A stretch of 64,000 nucleotides of DNA, taken from positions 151,052 to 215,051 of the forward strand of contig NZ_WNDO01000006.1 of the NCBI RefSeq assembly GCF_009912395.1, given 5' to 3'. A program made the translations under genes and the position numbers. This stretch comes from Luteibacter sp. (lineage in GTDB: Bacteria; Pseudomonadota; Gammaproteobacteria; Xanthomonadales; Rhodanobacteraceae). Below are positions 17,515 through 25,877 of this stretch, one piece after another; position 1 is the stretch's first letter; each line of letters starts with the position of its first letter. The notes under the pieces were generated by a model. It ran no database searches. It was given only the letters and a program-made list of their open reading frames with translations, and was not told the DNA's origin.

Positions 17515-18504
17515 TCAAAGTCCCATTTCCTTGCGGACGTCGGCGACGTTGCCGCGGGTGATCAGGCGGCCCGTGGTCAGGGTCAGCGCCGGCGGGGCCT
17601 TGTCGTTCTTGATCCACTCGTACATGTCGATCGAGGTTTCATAGCCATGGCGCTTCGGGCTGATCAGTACGCTGCCGAAGAAGCCGGTCGGCTCGCCCTT
17701 GGCGAACTCGTTGAGCGCCGACTTGCTGCCGCCGATACCCACGCCGATCATGTTGTCCGCACGGAAACCGCGACCTTCCGCGGCGCGCACGGCACCGAGC
17801 ACCGCCTCGTCGTTGAGGCCGAAGGCCACCCAGTGCTTGAACTTCGGGTTCTGCGTGATTGCGATGTTCGCGGCGTTGAAGGCGTTCTCGGTGTCCGTCT
17901 TGGCCTGCGGCGCGTTGATGATGTTGGCCTTCGGGAAGCCGGCGGCCGTCAACGAGGCGATGGCGCCGTCGGTACGGTCCTTCGCGGTCGGCAGCTGGTC
18001 GTAGGAGATGCGCAGGGCGCCGGTTTCTTCCGGTTTCCAGCCGCGCTTCTTCATTTCGTCGGCGATGGCCTGGCCGACCTGCTCGCCGATCTTGCTTGCC
18101 GAGATGCCCATGTGCGGCACCGATTCGATGGGCTTGCCGGCGCCGTCGACGAGGCGGTCGTCCACGGTCATGAGCTTCAGGTGGTTCATCTTCGCCTTGG
18201 CGACGATGGAGGGGCCGAGCTTCACGTCGGGCGTGCAGATGACGAAGCCCTGCGCGTGCTGTGACTTGAGGTTGTCGATGGCGGTGAGTACCTGGCCGCC
18301 GTCGGGGGCGCCGATCTTCACCAGCGTGAAGCCTTTTTCCTTCGCAGCCTGTTCGGCGTACTTCCACTCATCCTGGAACCAGGGTTCCTCGGGCTGTTTG
18401 ACGACGAAGCCGATCTTCACCGGCTCGTCGGCGAAGGCCGGCGCGGCCGTGAAGGCCATGGCCAGGGCGAGGGCGCGAAGCCCCAGGGCGATGTTCATCT
18501 TCAT
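17515..18504 (-). CDS. araF: Periplasmic sugar-binding protein (AraF-like)
   Basis: A 329-residue type I periplasmic binding protein with a signal peptide ending AFA (about residue 25). [31 protein letters not shown] and [26 protein letters not shown] resemble E. coli AraF closely, as do the middle ([21 protein letters not shown]) and end. GAGGAGGGAACGC precedes the ATG at 18504. It lies upstream of the ATPase and permease genes, the usual order. AraF family members bind arabinose, galactose or fucose, which fits the galactonate enzymes next to it. Confidence 0.92.
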   Translation of the reverse strand: MKMNIALGLRALALAMAFTAAPAFADEPVKIGFVVKQPEEPWFQDEWKYAEQAAKEKGFTLVKIGAPDGGQVLTAIDNLKSQHAQGFVICTPDVKLGPSIVAKAKMNHLKLMTVDDRLVDGAGKPIESVPHMGISASKIGEQVGQAIADEMKKRGWKPEETGALRISYDQLPTAKDRTDGAIASLTAAGFPKANIINAPQAKTDTENAFNAANIAITQNPKFKHWVAFGLNDEAVLGAVRAAEGRGFRADNMIGVGIGGSKSALNEFAKGEPTGFFGSVLISPKRHGYETSIDMYEWIKNDKAPPALTLTTGRLITRGNVADVRKEMGL

Positions 18505-18532
18505 GCGTTCCCTCCTCGTGTGCGTGCGCAGT

Positions 18533-19531
18533 TCAGCCGAGCAGCCCGCGCTGGCGCGCGACGGCGATGGCGCCGTAGCCCGCGAGATCGCGCTGTTCGT
18601 CGTCGCCCAGCACCGTGACGGTGCCGGAAAAGAAATCGTCGCCTTCCACCAGCCTGCCGATCGCTTCGCGCAGGATGGGCTTGCCGCTGACGACGAAGCG
18701 CGTACCCGGGCTCATGCGGATCGCGCTGGAATTCTTGAGCGTGAGCAGGTCCGACCCGAGCACCGCGCCGAGCAGGAAGTTCGCTCGCGCGTTGGCGTCG
18801 TAGACCGCGAACTGGTCCAGGATGCGCACGCTGAAGCAGGCGCGACCCAGGCCGATCTTCTTCGCCGACGCGGCACCCGCCAGCAGCATCTCGGGATCGA
18901 TGCGCTTGGCGAAGCCTTCCTTCAGCGAACCGGCGAGGATCGTGTCATGCGAGATCACATGCAGCAGTTCGCCGGCCAACGTGGTCACGCAGCCGTCGAT
19001 ACGCTGCTTCGCGTCGATGCTGACGAACTTGGAATGCGAGCCCGGCAGGACGATGACGGTCGGCTCGGCGAGGCCGAGGCGTTCGACCAGCGCGAAGGAT
19101 TCGGTCTCCTCGCCGCGCATCATGTCCATCGCCTCGCAATTGTGCAGGCCGATGTGGTCGACCGCGTTGCGGACGCCCGGTACGAACCAGATCGGCTTGT
19201 GCCACACATCGTCGATTGACGATTCGCGCATGGTCCTGGCGAGGTTGTCGATACCGGCCGGTGCCGGTACGTGCGGAATCTCGCACAGGCCCACGTTGGA
19301 GGTGATCATGCCCGAGGCCAGGGCGAGGCCGACGTCGTCGCGGTACACCTTCGCGGCGTCGAGGGCTTCGGCGATGGTCTCGCGTACGCCCTCCTTCAGC
19401 TTCGCGGTGCTGCCGGTGATCGCGGTATCGCGGACGCCGACCTGGCGTGCGGCGTGGGCGAGCACGTCGCCGTCCCGCCACACGGTGACGCGGGTGTTGG
19501 TGGTGCCGGTGTCGATGGTAAGGATGTTCAT
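18533..19531 (-). CDS. dgoK: 2-dehydro-3-deoxygalactonokinase
   Basis: 332 residues. It phosphorylates 2-keto-3-deoxygalactonate at C6, feeding DgoA. Motifs: LTIDTGTTNTRV at the N-terminus (phosphate-binding loop of the ASKHA fold), SGMITSNVGLCEIPHVPAP, and VLPGSHSKFVSIDAKQRIDG with the adenosine-side residues. These match DgoK specifically and not KdgK. It is the first gene of the operon, divergent from the LysR gene with a 104-base intergenic region that should hold both promoters. Confidence 0.94.
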   Translation of the reverse strand: MNILTIDTGTTNTRVTVWRDGDVLAHAARQVGVRDTAITGSTAKLKEGVRETIAEALDAAKVYRDDVGLALASGMITSNVGLCEIPHVPAPAGIDNLARTMRESSIDDVWHKPIWFVPGVRNAVDHIGLHNCEAMDMMRGEETESFALVERLGLAEPTVIVLPGSHSKFVSIDAKQRIDGCVTTLAGELLHVISHDTILAGSLKEGFAKRIDPEMLLAGAASAKKIGLGRACFSVRILDQFAVYDANARANFLLGAVLGSDLLTLKNSSAIRMSPGTRFVVSGKPILREAIGRLVEGDDFFSGTVTVLGDDEQRDLAGYGAIAVARQRGLLG

Positions 19532-19635
19532 CGAAGATCCGTTCGAAAGCGCAGCGGATTCTTGGCGTCATTCCTCCGGGCAGGCAAACTAGAAATTCTT
19601 CGGGTTCTCCCCAAATTTTTTTTGAAGACGGTGCA

Positions 19636-20508
19636 ATGAAGCGCTCGCTACCCCTCAACGCCGTGCGTGTGTTCGAGCTTGCGGCGCAGCATTTGAGTTT
19701 CACCAAGGCCGGTGAAGAACTCTCCCTGACGGCCGCCGCAGTCAGTGCGCAAGTCAAATTGCTGGAGTCCTATCTGGGGACGCCACTATTTGTGCGTAGC
19801 AACAATCGACTCGCGTTGACGACGGCGGGGGAGAATTATTTTCCGCGTATCCGCGATGCTTTTCGTGCACTGCAACATGCCACGGACCAGGTGATGGGGC
19901 AGCGCAACGTCGGCTTGAGGGTGTCCGTGCCCCCCACCTTCGGCACCAAATGGCTCGTGCCGCGGTTGTTCCGCTTCTTCGCGAAGCATCCCGATATCGC
20001 CGTCGAGGTGGTCACCGATGGGGGCGCCGCCGGCTGGGATCTCGCCATCGACGATCGTCTCGTCGAGGGCATGGAACCCTTGGTGACGTCGGGCTACACG
20101 CCGGTCTGCGCGCCATCGCTGGCCCAGCGCATCCATGCCCCGAGCGATCTTGTCGATCACCTGCTTCTGCACGAGCGGCCGGGTCGTCGTGCGGCGGCCA
20201 TCGCGGGTTGGGACCAGTGGTTCGAGCGGGCGGGCGTGGAGCCCTCGGCGATCTCCCGCGAGATGGGCTTCGGCGACGGCACGATGATGTTGCAGGCGGC
20301 CATCGAAGGGCAGGGCGTGGCGCTTGCCCAGCAATTGCTGGTGGCCTACGACCTCGCGGCCGGCCGCCTGGCCGAACCGTTCCACATCGACATGCCGTTG
20401 CAACACGTGTGGTATCTCGCCGTGTCGCGAGAGGCGGCGTCGAAAGAGGAGACGGACGTGTTCAGGGCGTGGCTATTCGCGGAACTGGGTAGCGACGCCG
20501 CAGCCTGA
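19636..20508 (+). CDS. LysR-family regulator, probably of the galactonate operon
   Basis: 290 residues. The N-terminal winged HTH is NAVRVFELAAQHLSFTKAGEELSLTAAAVSAQVKLLESYLGTPLFVR, of the GcvA type. The effector domain starts near residue 95 (GLRVSVPPTFGTKWLVPRLFRFF). It is divergent from dgoK, a placement in which LysR proteins usually control the neighbouring operon and respond to a pathway metabolite. E. coli uses the GntR-type DgoR instead, so control here has been replaced. The 104-base intergenic region ends in an A/T-rich stretch (CAAATTTTTTTTGAAG) just before this gene. Target assignment is inferred from position. Confidence 0.88.
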   Translation: MKRSLPLNAVRVFELAAQHLSFTKAGEELSLTAAAVSAQVKLLESYLGTPLFVRSNNRLALTTAGENYFPRIRDAFRALQHATDQVMGQRNVGLRVSVPPTFGTKWLVPRLFRFFAKHPDIAVEVVTDGGAAGWDLAIDDRLVEGMEPLVTSGYTPVCAPSLAQRIHAPSDLVDHLLLHERPGRRAAAIAGWDQWFERAGVEPSAISREMGFGDGTMMLQAAIEGQGVALAQQLLVAYDLAAGRLAEPFHIDMPLQHVWYLAVSREAASKEETDVFRAWLFAELGSDAAA

Positions 20509-20512
20509 CGCC

Positions 20513-20646
20513 GTCGTTCCAGCGAACGCTGGAACCCAGCGCGAGGCGCTCGATTATCGCGACGCGGCCTCTTACGTAAAGCCGATGCAGCGCCCTCGCC
20601 ATGCTGGCGAACCGAGGCGCGGGGTTCCTGTTTTCACAGGAACGAC
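20513..20646. repeat. Tandem hairpin-doublet repeat, copy 1
   Basis: Begins GTCGTTCC-AGCGAACGCT-GGAACCCAGCGC and ends GGGGTTCC-TGTTTTCACA-GGAACGAC, so the unit is an inverted repeat carrying a small hairpin at each end. It is unrelated in sequence to the GTAGGAGCGCG repeats. Period to the next copy is 147 bases. Confidence 0.85.
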
Positions 20647-20659
20647 GAGCTGGCGAACC

Positions 20660-20794
20660 GTCGTTCCAGCGCACGCTGGAACCCAGCGCGGTGCAATCGG
20701 TTATCGCGTCGCGGCCTCCTACGCAAAGGCCGATGCAGCACCCTCGCGGTGCTGGTGAACCGGGGCGCTGGGTTCCTGTTTTCACAGGAACGAC
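20660..20794. repeat. Tandem hairpin-doublet repeat, copy 2
   Basis: Same architecture, with terminal hairpin loops AGCGCACGCT and TGTTTTCACA. The interior CGCGGCCTCCTACGCAAAGG is shared with copy 3. The joint to copy 1 is GAGCTGGCGAACC. Confidence 0.85.
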
Positions 20795-20808
20795 GAGGCT
20801 GGCGAACC

Positions 20809-20943
20809 GTCGTTCCAGCGCACGCTGGAACCCAGCGCGAGGCAATCGGTTGTCGCCTCGCGGCCTCCTACGCAAAGGCCGATGCAACGCCCTCGCCATG
20901 CTGGTGAATCGAGGCGCTGGGTTCCTGTTTTCACAGGAACGAC
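20809..20943. repeat. Tandem hairpin-doublet repeat, copy 3
   Basis: Third copy, 149 bases after copy 2, ending 10 bases before the dedA stop codon. The three copies together fill the 445-base gap between the LysR gene and dedA, in which no gene was seen. Confidence 0.85.
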
Positions 20944-20953
20944 GAGCTGGGGC

Positions 20954-21571
20954 TCAGCAATCCCGCGCGGCGGCCTTGCGCTTGCGCCACCACAGCACGC
21001 CGAGGATCACGATCACCGCGCCGATCGCTAGCCAGATGCCCGTCTGGCCACGGCGGATCCACATGGCCAGCCATTCGTGGTTGTGCGCGCCGAAGTAGCC
21101 CAGGTACACCCACAGCGGCACGCTGATGAAGGCGGCCAGGCCATCGAGCAGCAGGAAACGGAAGAAGCCCACGCGGTGCGTGGCGCCGGCGGTGATGAAC
21201 ACCGCGGTGCGCATGCCGGGCAGGAAGCGAGCCACGAACATCATGCGGTTGCCGTAGCGCTCGAATTTCTCTTGCACCTTCGCATAACGCTCGGGCGTGA
21301 GCAGACGGGCGACGAAGCGCCAGCGCAGGATGCGCGCACCGAAATGGCGGCCGAGCAGGAACATGGTGGAATCGCCCACCAATACGCCCGCGAGGCCAAC
21401 CAGGACCATGGTGTGAACGTCGCCGTAGCCTAGCCCCGTAATGATGCCGCCGGCGACGAGCGTGATGTCCTCGGGTAGCGGGACGCCCGCGCCACAAAGC
21501 ATCAGGGCGAGGAACACGGCCACATAGCCGCTCCGCCCGAACACATCGACGAGGTTGTTCAGCAAATCCAT
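20954..21571 (-). CDS. DedA-family inner membrane protein
   Basis: 205 residues from the chosen start. Family motifs are GAGVPLPEDITLVAGG near the N-terminus and FERYGNRMMFVARFLPGMRTAVFITAGATHRVGFFRFL in the middle, the latter with the conserved Arg residues. Several transmembrane stretches follow and the C-terminus is basic (WWRKRKAAARDC). DedA proteins act in membrane lipid recycling and proton-motive-force homeostasis, probably as flippases. The start at 21571 (MDLLNNLVDVFG) matches the family; an in-frame ATG at 21616 would add 15 unlikely residues. It follows dnaG by 91 bases on the same strand, where rpoD is often found in other bacteria. Confidence 0.9.
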   Translation of the reverse strand: MDLLNNLVDVFGRSGYVAVFLALMLCGAGVPLPEDITLVAGGIITGLGYGDVHTMVLVGLAGVLVGDSTMFLLGRHFGARILRWRFVARLLTPERYAKVQEKFERYGNRMMFVARFLPGMRTAVFITAGATHRVGFFRFLLLDGLAAFISVPLWVYLGYFGAHNHEWLAMWIRRGQTGIWLAIGAVIVILGVLWWRKRKAAARDC

Positions 21572-21662
21572 CAGTAACGCACGTATCCGGCCCGGGCCGG
21601 TCCCTTCATGGAACAAGGAAGGGATGATCCCACGGATCGCATGTCATGCGCGGTGCGCTGCA

Positions 21663-23408
21663 TCATCGGGTCTCCGCCTGGGGCCTGGCCGCCAGGTCGG
21701 CCAGCAGGACGCGCAGTTCGGCCTTTTCCGTATCGTCGATCTGGCCGTCGCGCATTCGGTTGATGAGGTAGTCGCGACGCTGTGTCGCGGCCTGGCGCTC
21801 CATCTGCAGCAGCGCATCGCGGAACTCCACGCGCTGCATGTCCGCGTCGCCGACCATCTCCGCCTGCATGAGCTTTTGCAGCGATACGTACTCCGGGCGA
21901 TCGAGGAAGGCTTCGATAAGCACGGCAGCATTGATCCCCGGGCGGGCGCGGGCGATATCGACCAGTTCGGCCAAGAGATGGATGCCGGGCCGGTCCAGGC
22001 GCAGGAAGCGGTAGGGCGGCTCGACATCGTCGGCCAGCGACGGCTGGGCCAGCAGCAGCTCGATGGCGCTGCGGACCAGGCTGCGCTGGACGTTGGCATT
22101 GCGTTGCACCGGCCGCTGCGCCTGCGGTGGCGCGGCGGCCTCCAGCACGGCACGGGCGCCCGTGCGGCGCTCCAGCTCCTGCGCCATCAGGTCGCGGAAC
22201 GCGCCATCGGGAAGACGGGCGATAAGCGGGCGCGCCCGTTCGGCCAGGCGTGCCCGGCCGTCGATACGGCTGGTGTCCACGTCGCGCGCCAGTTCCTCGA
22301 AGAAGTACTCCGACAGCGGCATGGCTTCCTTCATGCGCTTCTCGAAGCCCTCCTTGCCTTCCTGGCGAACCAGGGTGTCCGGGTCCTCGCCATCCGGCAG
22401 GAACAGGAAGAAGGCCTGGCGGCCGTCGCGCATGCGCGGAAGGATCGATTCCACGGCCTTCCAGGCGGCCGCCCGGCCGGCCTTGTCGCCGTCGAAGCAG
22501 AAGAACACGTCGGGCGCGGCGCGGAACAGTACCTCGGCATGGTCCGGCGTGGTGGCCGTGCCCAGCGTAGCCACCGCGATCGGCAGGCCTGCCTGGTGCA
22601 AGGCGATGACGTCCATGTAGCCCTCGACCACCATGATCCGGGTGAGGTTCTGGTTGGCCTGCTTCACCTGCCACAGGGCAAACAGCTCGCGGCCCTTGTG
22701 GAACAGCGGGGTTTCCGGCGAATTGAGGTATTTCGGGCCCTGGTCCGACGAGAGCACGCGTCCGCCAAAGGCGATCACGCGGCCGCGCCGGTCGAGGATG
22801 GGGAACATCACCCGCTCGCGGAAGCGGTCGTAGCGGCTGCCACGCTCGTTGCTGGCGATCATGCCTGCATCGTTGAGCAGCTTGCGCTTCTGGTCCGTGG
22901 TGCCCAGGGCCTTGAGCACGCCGTCGAAGCCGGCGGGCGCCCAGCCGATGCGGAAGCGTTTCATCGTCTCCGCGTCGAGGCCGCGACGCTCCACATAGGC
23001 CTGCGCCTCGGGGCTGTTGCCCAGCTCGCGCTGGTAGAACGAGGCGGCGTCGTCGAGCAGGCCGTAGAGATCGGTGCGGTCTTCACGCGGCTTGTCGTCG
23101 CGGCCGCCCTCGTAAGGCACCTTCAAGCCAACCGACTGGGCCAGTTCCTCGATGGCGTCGGGGAACTCCAGGCGGTCGTAGTCCATGATGAACTTGATCG
23201 CGCTGCCGTGCGCCCCGCAGCCGAAGCAATGGAAGAACTGCTTCACGGGGCTCACGTAGAACGATGGCGAGCGCTCGTTGTGGAACGGGCAGCAGGCCGT
23301 CCACTCGCGCCCCGCCTTCTTCAGGGGCACGCGCCGCTCGATCACGTCGACGATGTCGACGCGAGTGAGCAGTTCGTCGATGAAGTTGTCAGGAATACGG
23401 CCGCGCAT
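21663..23408 (-). CDS. dnaG: DNA primase
   Basis: 581 residues. It synthesises RNA primers at the replication fork. The N-terminal zinc-binding domain has Cys40-x2-His43 (CPFH) and Cys61-x2-Cys64 (CFGC). The TOPRIM catalytic core includes VVEGYMDVIAL and FCFDGDKAGR, with RGRVIAFGGRVL upstream of it. A C-terminal helicase-binding region follows. Length equals E. coli DnaG. It is preceded on the same strand by rpsU, yqeY and a DUF1328 gene, the remains of the macromolecular-synthesis operon, but rpoD does not follow. Confidence 0.96.
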   Translation of the reverse strand: MRGRIPDNFIDELLTRVDIVDVIERRVPLKKAGREWTACCPFHNERSPSFYVSPVKQFFHCFGCGAHGSAIKFIMDYDRLEFPDAIEELAQSVGLKVPYEGGRDDKPREDRTDLYGLLDDAASFYQRELGNSPEAQAYVERRGLDAETMKRFRIGWAPAGFDGVLKALGTTDQKRKLLNDAGMIASNERGSRYDRFRERVMFPILDRRGRVIAFGGRVLSSDQGPKYLNSPETPLFHKGRELFALWQVKQANQNLTRIMVVEGYMDVIALHQAGLPIAVATLGTATTPDHAEVLFRAAPDVFFCFDGDKAGRAAAWKAVESILPRMRDGRQAFFLFLPDGEDPDTLVRQEGKEGFEKRMKEAMPLSEYFFEELARDVDTSRIDGRARLAERARPLIARLPDGAFRDLMAQELERRTGARAVLEAAAPPQAQRPVQRNANVQRSLVRSAIELLLAQPSLADDVEPPYRFLRLDRPGIHLLAELVDIARARPGINAAVLIEAFLDRPEYVSLQKLMQAEMVGDADMQRVEFRDALLQMERQAATQRRDYLINRMRDGQIDDTEKAELRVLLADLAARPQAETR

Positions 23409-23458
23409 GGACGCCTAGGATGCCACGCCTGCGCTTCCATCTGGCGCTTGACGAAGGG

Positions 23459-23632
23459 TCAGGTGGCCAGCTTGAACACGCCGACGACGGCGAGGATGAA
23501 GAAGATGAAGAGGATCAGGAAGATCACGAAGCAGACCTTCGCGATGGTCGCGGCGACACCCGAGATGCGGCTGAAGCCGAGGGCGCCGGTGACCAGTGCG
23601 ATCAGGCCGAAGATGATGGCGTACTTGAGCAT
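23459..23632 (-). CDS. Small DUF1328/YtjA-family membrane protein
   Basis: A 57-residue protein starting [20 protein letters not shown] and ending VVGVFKLAT, with two hydrophobic helices separated by [12 protein letters not shown]. This is the full length of the YtjA/DUF1328 family, whose function is unknown and which is often stress-linked. GGAGGGAATCCC precedes the ATG at 23632. It lies between yqeY and dnaG on the same strand, with 50 bases to dnaG and 154 bases (including a REP pair) to yqeY. It is easily missed because of its size. Confidence 0.88.
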   Translation of the reverse strand: MLKYAIIFGLIALVTGALGFSRISGVAATIAKVCFVIFLILFIFFILAVVGVFKLAT

Positions 23633-23730
23633 GGGATTCCCTCCGCGGGTGGCGCCGGAGGAACTCCCCAGCTTCGGAAGGGAGGATGCGAGCGAGGCCG
23701 TGGGGCCGCCGTGAACGGCGGTCGGCTGTT

Positions 23731-23774
23731 GTAGGAGCGCGCTTGCGCGCGATCGCGCGCAAGCGCGCTCCTAC
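23731..23774. repeat. REP pair 6, compact
   Basis: The same 44-base spacer-less palindrome as at 9941, 12 bases downstream of the yqeY stop. In this orientation it could stabilise or end the rpsU-yqeY transcript before the DUF1328-dnaG part. Confidence 0.88.
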
Positions 23775-23786
23775 AGAACGCCGGGA

Positions 23787-24230
23787 TCAGCCCAGCTTGG
23801 CCTTCACCTTGCCTGCCACGGCACCCATGTCGGCACGGCCGGCGGCTTTCTCCTTCACCAGGGCCACCACCTTGCCCATGTCGCGGGCCGAGGTGGCGCC
23901 GGTCTCGGCGATGGCGGCAGCGATCACGGCGTCCAGTTCGGCCTCGCTGAGCTTGGCCGGCAGGTAGGCGTCGATCACGCCCATCTCGTAGCGCTCGATA
24001 TCGGCCAACTCGGTGCGGCCGGCCTTGTCGTACTGCTCGATGGAGTCGCGGCGCTGCTTCTGCATCTTTTCGAGCACGACCAGCACCTGGGCGTCGTCCA
24101 GCTCGATCCGTTCGTCGACTTCACGCTGCTTGATGGCGGCCTGCATGAGGCGGATCACGGCGAGGCGATCCTTCTCTCCGCCCTTCATGGCGGCCTTCAT
24201 GTCTTCGGTGATCTTTGCCTTGAGGCTCAT
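23787..24230 (-). CDS. yqeY: GatB/YqeY domain protein
   Basis: 147 residues. The family motif MSLKAKITEDMKAAMKGGEKDRLAVIRLMQAAIKQREVD is at the N-terminus and LPAKLSEAELDAVI in the middle. The C-terminal helical GatB-like tail would bind the tRNA acceptor arm in amidotransferases, but a stand-alone YqeY has no proven enzymatic role. The start at 24230 fits the family; an earlier in-frame ATG at 24266 would lie inside a hairpin. It is located between rpsU and dnaG, as in many Xanthomonadales and other Gammaproteobacteria. Confidence 0.9.
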   Translation of the reverse strand: MSLKAKITEDMKAAMKGGEKDRLAVIRLMQAAIKQREVDERIELDDAQVLVVLEKMQKQRRDSIEQYDKAGRTELADIERYEMGVIDAYLPAKLSEAELDAVIAAAIAETGATSARDMGKVVALVKEKAAGRADMGAVAGKVKAKLG

Positions 24231-24249
24231 CGCTTTATCTCCAGGACGA

Positions 24250-24284
24250 CGAAAAGCCGGCTTCACCTTTCGGCGAAGCCGGCT
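24250..24284 (-). terminator. Hairpin with T-run after rpsU
   Basis: Arms AGCCGGCTTC (24255-24264) and GAAGCCGGCT (24275-24284) form a 10-bp stem followed, in the minus direction, by TTTTCG. It lies between rpsU and yqeY and could partly terminate transcription, giving more S21 than downstream products. Confidence 0.75.
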
Positions 24285-24367
24285 CAGATTTCCGCCTGAT
24301 TGCGGCGGCAGCGGGCGAACGCGCCAGCCGCGGGTCCACCACCCAGCCGTGAGGCCGGGTGAGGCAA

Positions 24368-24583
24368 TCAGTACATGCGGGTCCGGCGCGTCGTGTCGCG
24401 AGACAGACGGCGCAGGTGACGCTTCACCGCGGCAGCGCGCTTACGCTTACGCTCCTGGGTGGGCTTTTCGTAAAATTCGCGCTTGCGCGTTTCGGCCAGA
24501 ACGCCAGCCTTTTCGCACGTACGCTTGAAGCGACGGAGGGCAAGCTCAAACGGCTCGTTCTCGCGGACTTTAACGCTCGGCAT
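24368..24583 (-). CDS. rpsU: 30S ribosomal protein S21
   Basis: The 71-residue, very basic small-subunit protein that helps mRNA binding at initiation. The sequence starts [21 protein letters not shown] and ends [13 protein letters not shown], matching proteobacterial S21 over its whole length. It heads the rpsU-yqeY-dnaG group and is transcribed from a strong promoter at 24632-24661. The start codon lies 48 bases from that -10 box. Confidence 0.97.
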   Translation of the reverse strand: MPSVKVRENEPFELALRRFKRTCEKAGVLAETRKREFYEKPTQERKRKRAAAVKRHLRRLSRDTTRRTRMY

Positions 24584-24631
24584 GGAAACTCCACTTGTCT
24601 AAACTAACCCGTGAACCCGGGTGAGCCGTGG

Positions 24632-24661
24632 ATTATACCGTGATCAAAACGAAAATTTCAA
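24632..24661 (-). promoter_or_regulatory. Sigma-70 promoter for rpsU
   Basis: On the minus strand a TTGAAA (24661-24656) and a consensus TATAAT (24637-24632) are separated by 18 bases. This strong promoter overlaps the possible upstream starts of the divergent tsaD gene. Confidence 0.78.
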
Positions 24662-24666
24662 AGCCC

Positions 24667-25692
24667 GTGTTGGGCGTGGAAACGTCCTGTGACGAAACGG
24701 GCGTGGCTCTGCTCCGCTGGGACCCGGAAAACCCGGGTCGCGGCCTACTTTCCCATGCGCTTTACAGCCAGATCGCCCTGCATGCCGAATACGGCGGCGT
24801 GGTGCCGGAGCTGGCCAGCCGCGACCACGTGCGCAAGCTGCTGCCCCTGGTCCGCGAGGCCCTGAAGGAGGCCGGCCTGACCCCGGCCGATCTTGGCGGC
24901 GTGGCCTATACGGCCGGCCCCGGCCTGGTCGGCGCCTTGCTGGTCGGCGCCGCCGCCGCCCGCGCCATGGCCTGGGCCCTGGGCGCGCCGGCCATCGGCG
25001 TCCACCATATGGAAGGTCACCTGCTGGCCCCACTGCTGGAGGACGACCCGCCGGAACCGCCCTTTGTGGCCCTGCTGGTCTCCGGCGGCCACTCGATGTT
25101 GGTCGAGGTGAAGGCCATCGGTGAGTACCGGATCCTTGGCGACACCCTGGACGACGCGGCCGGCGAGGCCTTCGACAAGACCGCAAAGCTCATGGGCTTG
25201 CCGTATCCGGGCGGCCCGGCGCTGGCGAAACTGGCCGAGCAGGGCCAACCGGGCGTATTCCGGTTCTCCCGGCCCATGGTCGACCGGCCGGGGCTCGATT
25301 TCAGCTTCTCGGGCCTGAAGACCCAGGTGCTGCTGGCCTGGCAGAAGTCCGACCAGTCCGAACAGGTCCGTGCGGACATCGCCCGGGGCTTCGAGGAGGC
25401 CATCGTGGACACCCTGGCGATCAAGTGCCGCCGGGCGCTGGAAGCCACCGGGGCGAAGCGCCTGGTGATCGCCGGCGGCGTGGGCGCCAACAAGCGCCTG
25501 CGCGCCCAGCTTGCCGAGGCCGGCGCCGCCGATGGTTTCCGCGTCTATTTCCCGCGCCTGCAGTTCTGCACCGACAACGGCGCGATGATCGCGCTCGCCG
25601 GTGCGATCCGCCTCGCGGCGGGTCAGCAGCAGGACGAGACGATCCAGGTGCAACCGCGCTGGAGCCTCGAAACGCTTCCGTCAGCGACATAG
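24667..25692 (+). CDS. tsaD: tRNA N6-adenosine threonylcarbamoyltransferase
   Basis: About 341 residues. It transfers threonylcarbamoyl to A37 of ANN-decoding tRNAs, with TsaB and TsaE. Motifs: [15 protein letters not shown] (N-terminus), [11 protein letters not shown] with the metal-binding His residues, [33 protein letters not shown], and [14 protein letters not shown] with the C-terminal Asp ligand. The start chosen is GTG 24667 (MLGVETSC), the family position. GTGs at 24640 and 24628 would add 9 or 13 residues but coincide with the rpsU promoter on the other strand. The start is therefore uncertain; the gene itself is not. Confidence 0.94.
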   Translation: MLGVETSCDETGVALLRWDPENPGRGLLSHALYSQIALHAEYGGVVPELASRDHVRKLLPLVREALKEAGLTPADLGGVAYTAGPGLVGALLVGAAAARAMAWALGAPAIGVHHMEGHLLAPLLEDDPPEPPFVALLVSGGHSMLVEVKAIGEYRILGDTLDDAAGEAFDKTAKLMGLPYPGGPALAKLAEQGQPGVFRFSRPMVDRPGLDFSFSGLKTQVLLAWQKSDQSEQVRADIARGFEEAIVDTLAIKCRRALEATGAKRLVIAGGVGANKRLRAQLAEAGAADGFRVYFPRLQFCTDNGAMIALAGAIRLAAGQQQDETIQVQPRWSLETLPSAT

Positions 25693-25733
25693 CCTGTTTG
25701 TGCGGCGGGGGGCGTATCAATGCCGAACCCCCT

Positions 25734-25807
25734 GTAGGAGCGCGCTTGCGCGCGATCCCGCGGCAGCGGGCCAGATTGCCGCAGGATCGCGCGCAAGCGC
25801 GCTCCTA
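25734..25807. repeat. REP pair 7
   Basis: Head-to-head pair with a 27-base spacer that includes CCCGCGGCAGCGGG, itself a small palindrome. It lies between tsaD and folB, 42 bases after the tsaD stop. Confidence 0.88.
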
Positions 25808-25877
25808 CGAGAGCGAAGGCTTGCGCAAACGGTGCACGTCACCGACCCTGTCACACTCCCAAGACCGAACACACCCC

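Noticed and set aside
20513..20943. Regularly spaced repeats that could suggest a CRISPR array
   Set aside because: Only three units, about 148 bases apart, with conserved interiors instead of unique spacers, and each unit is an inverted repeat. No cas gene nearby.
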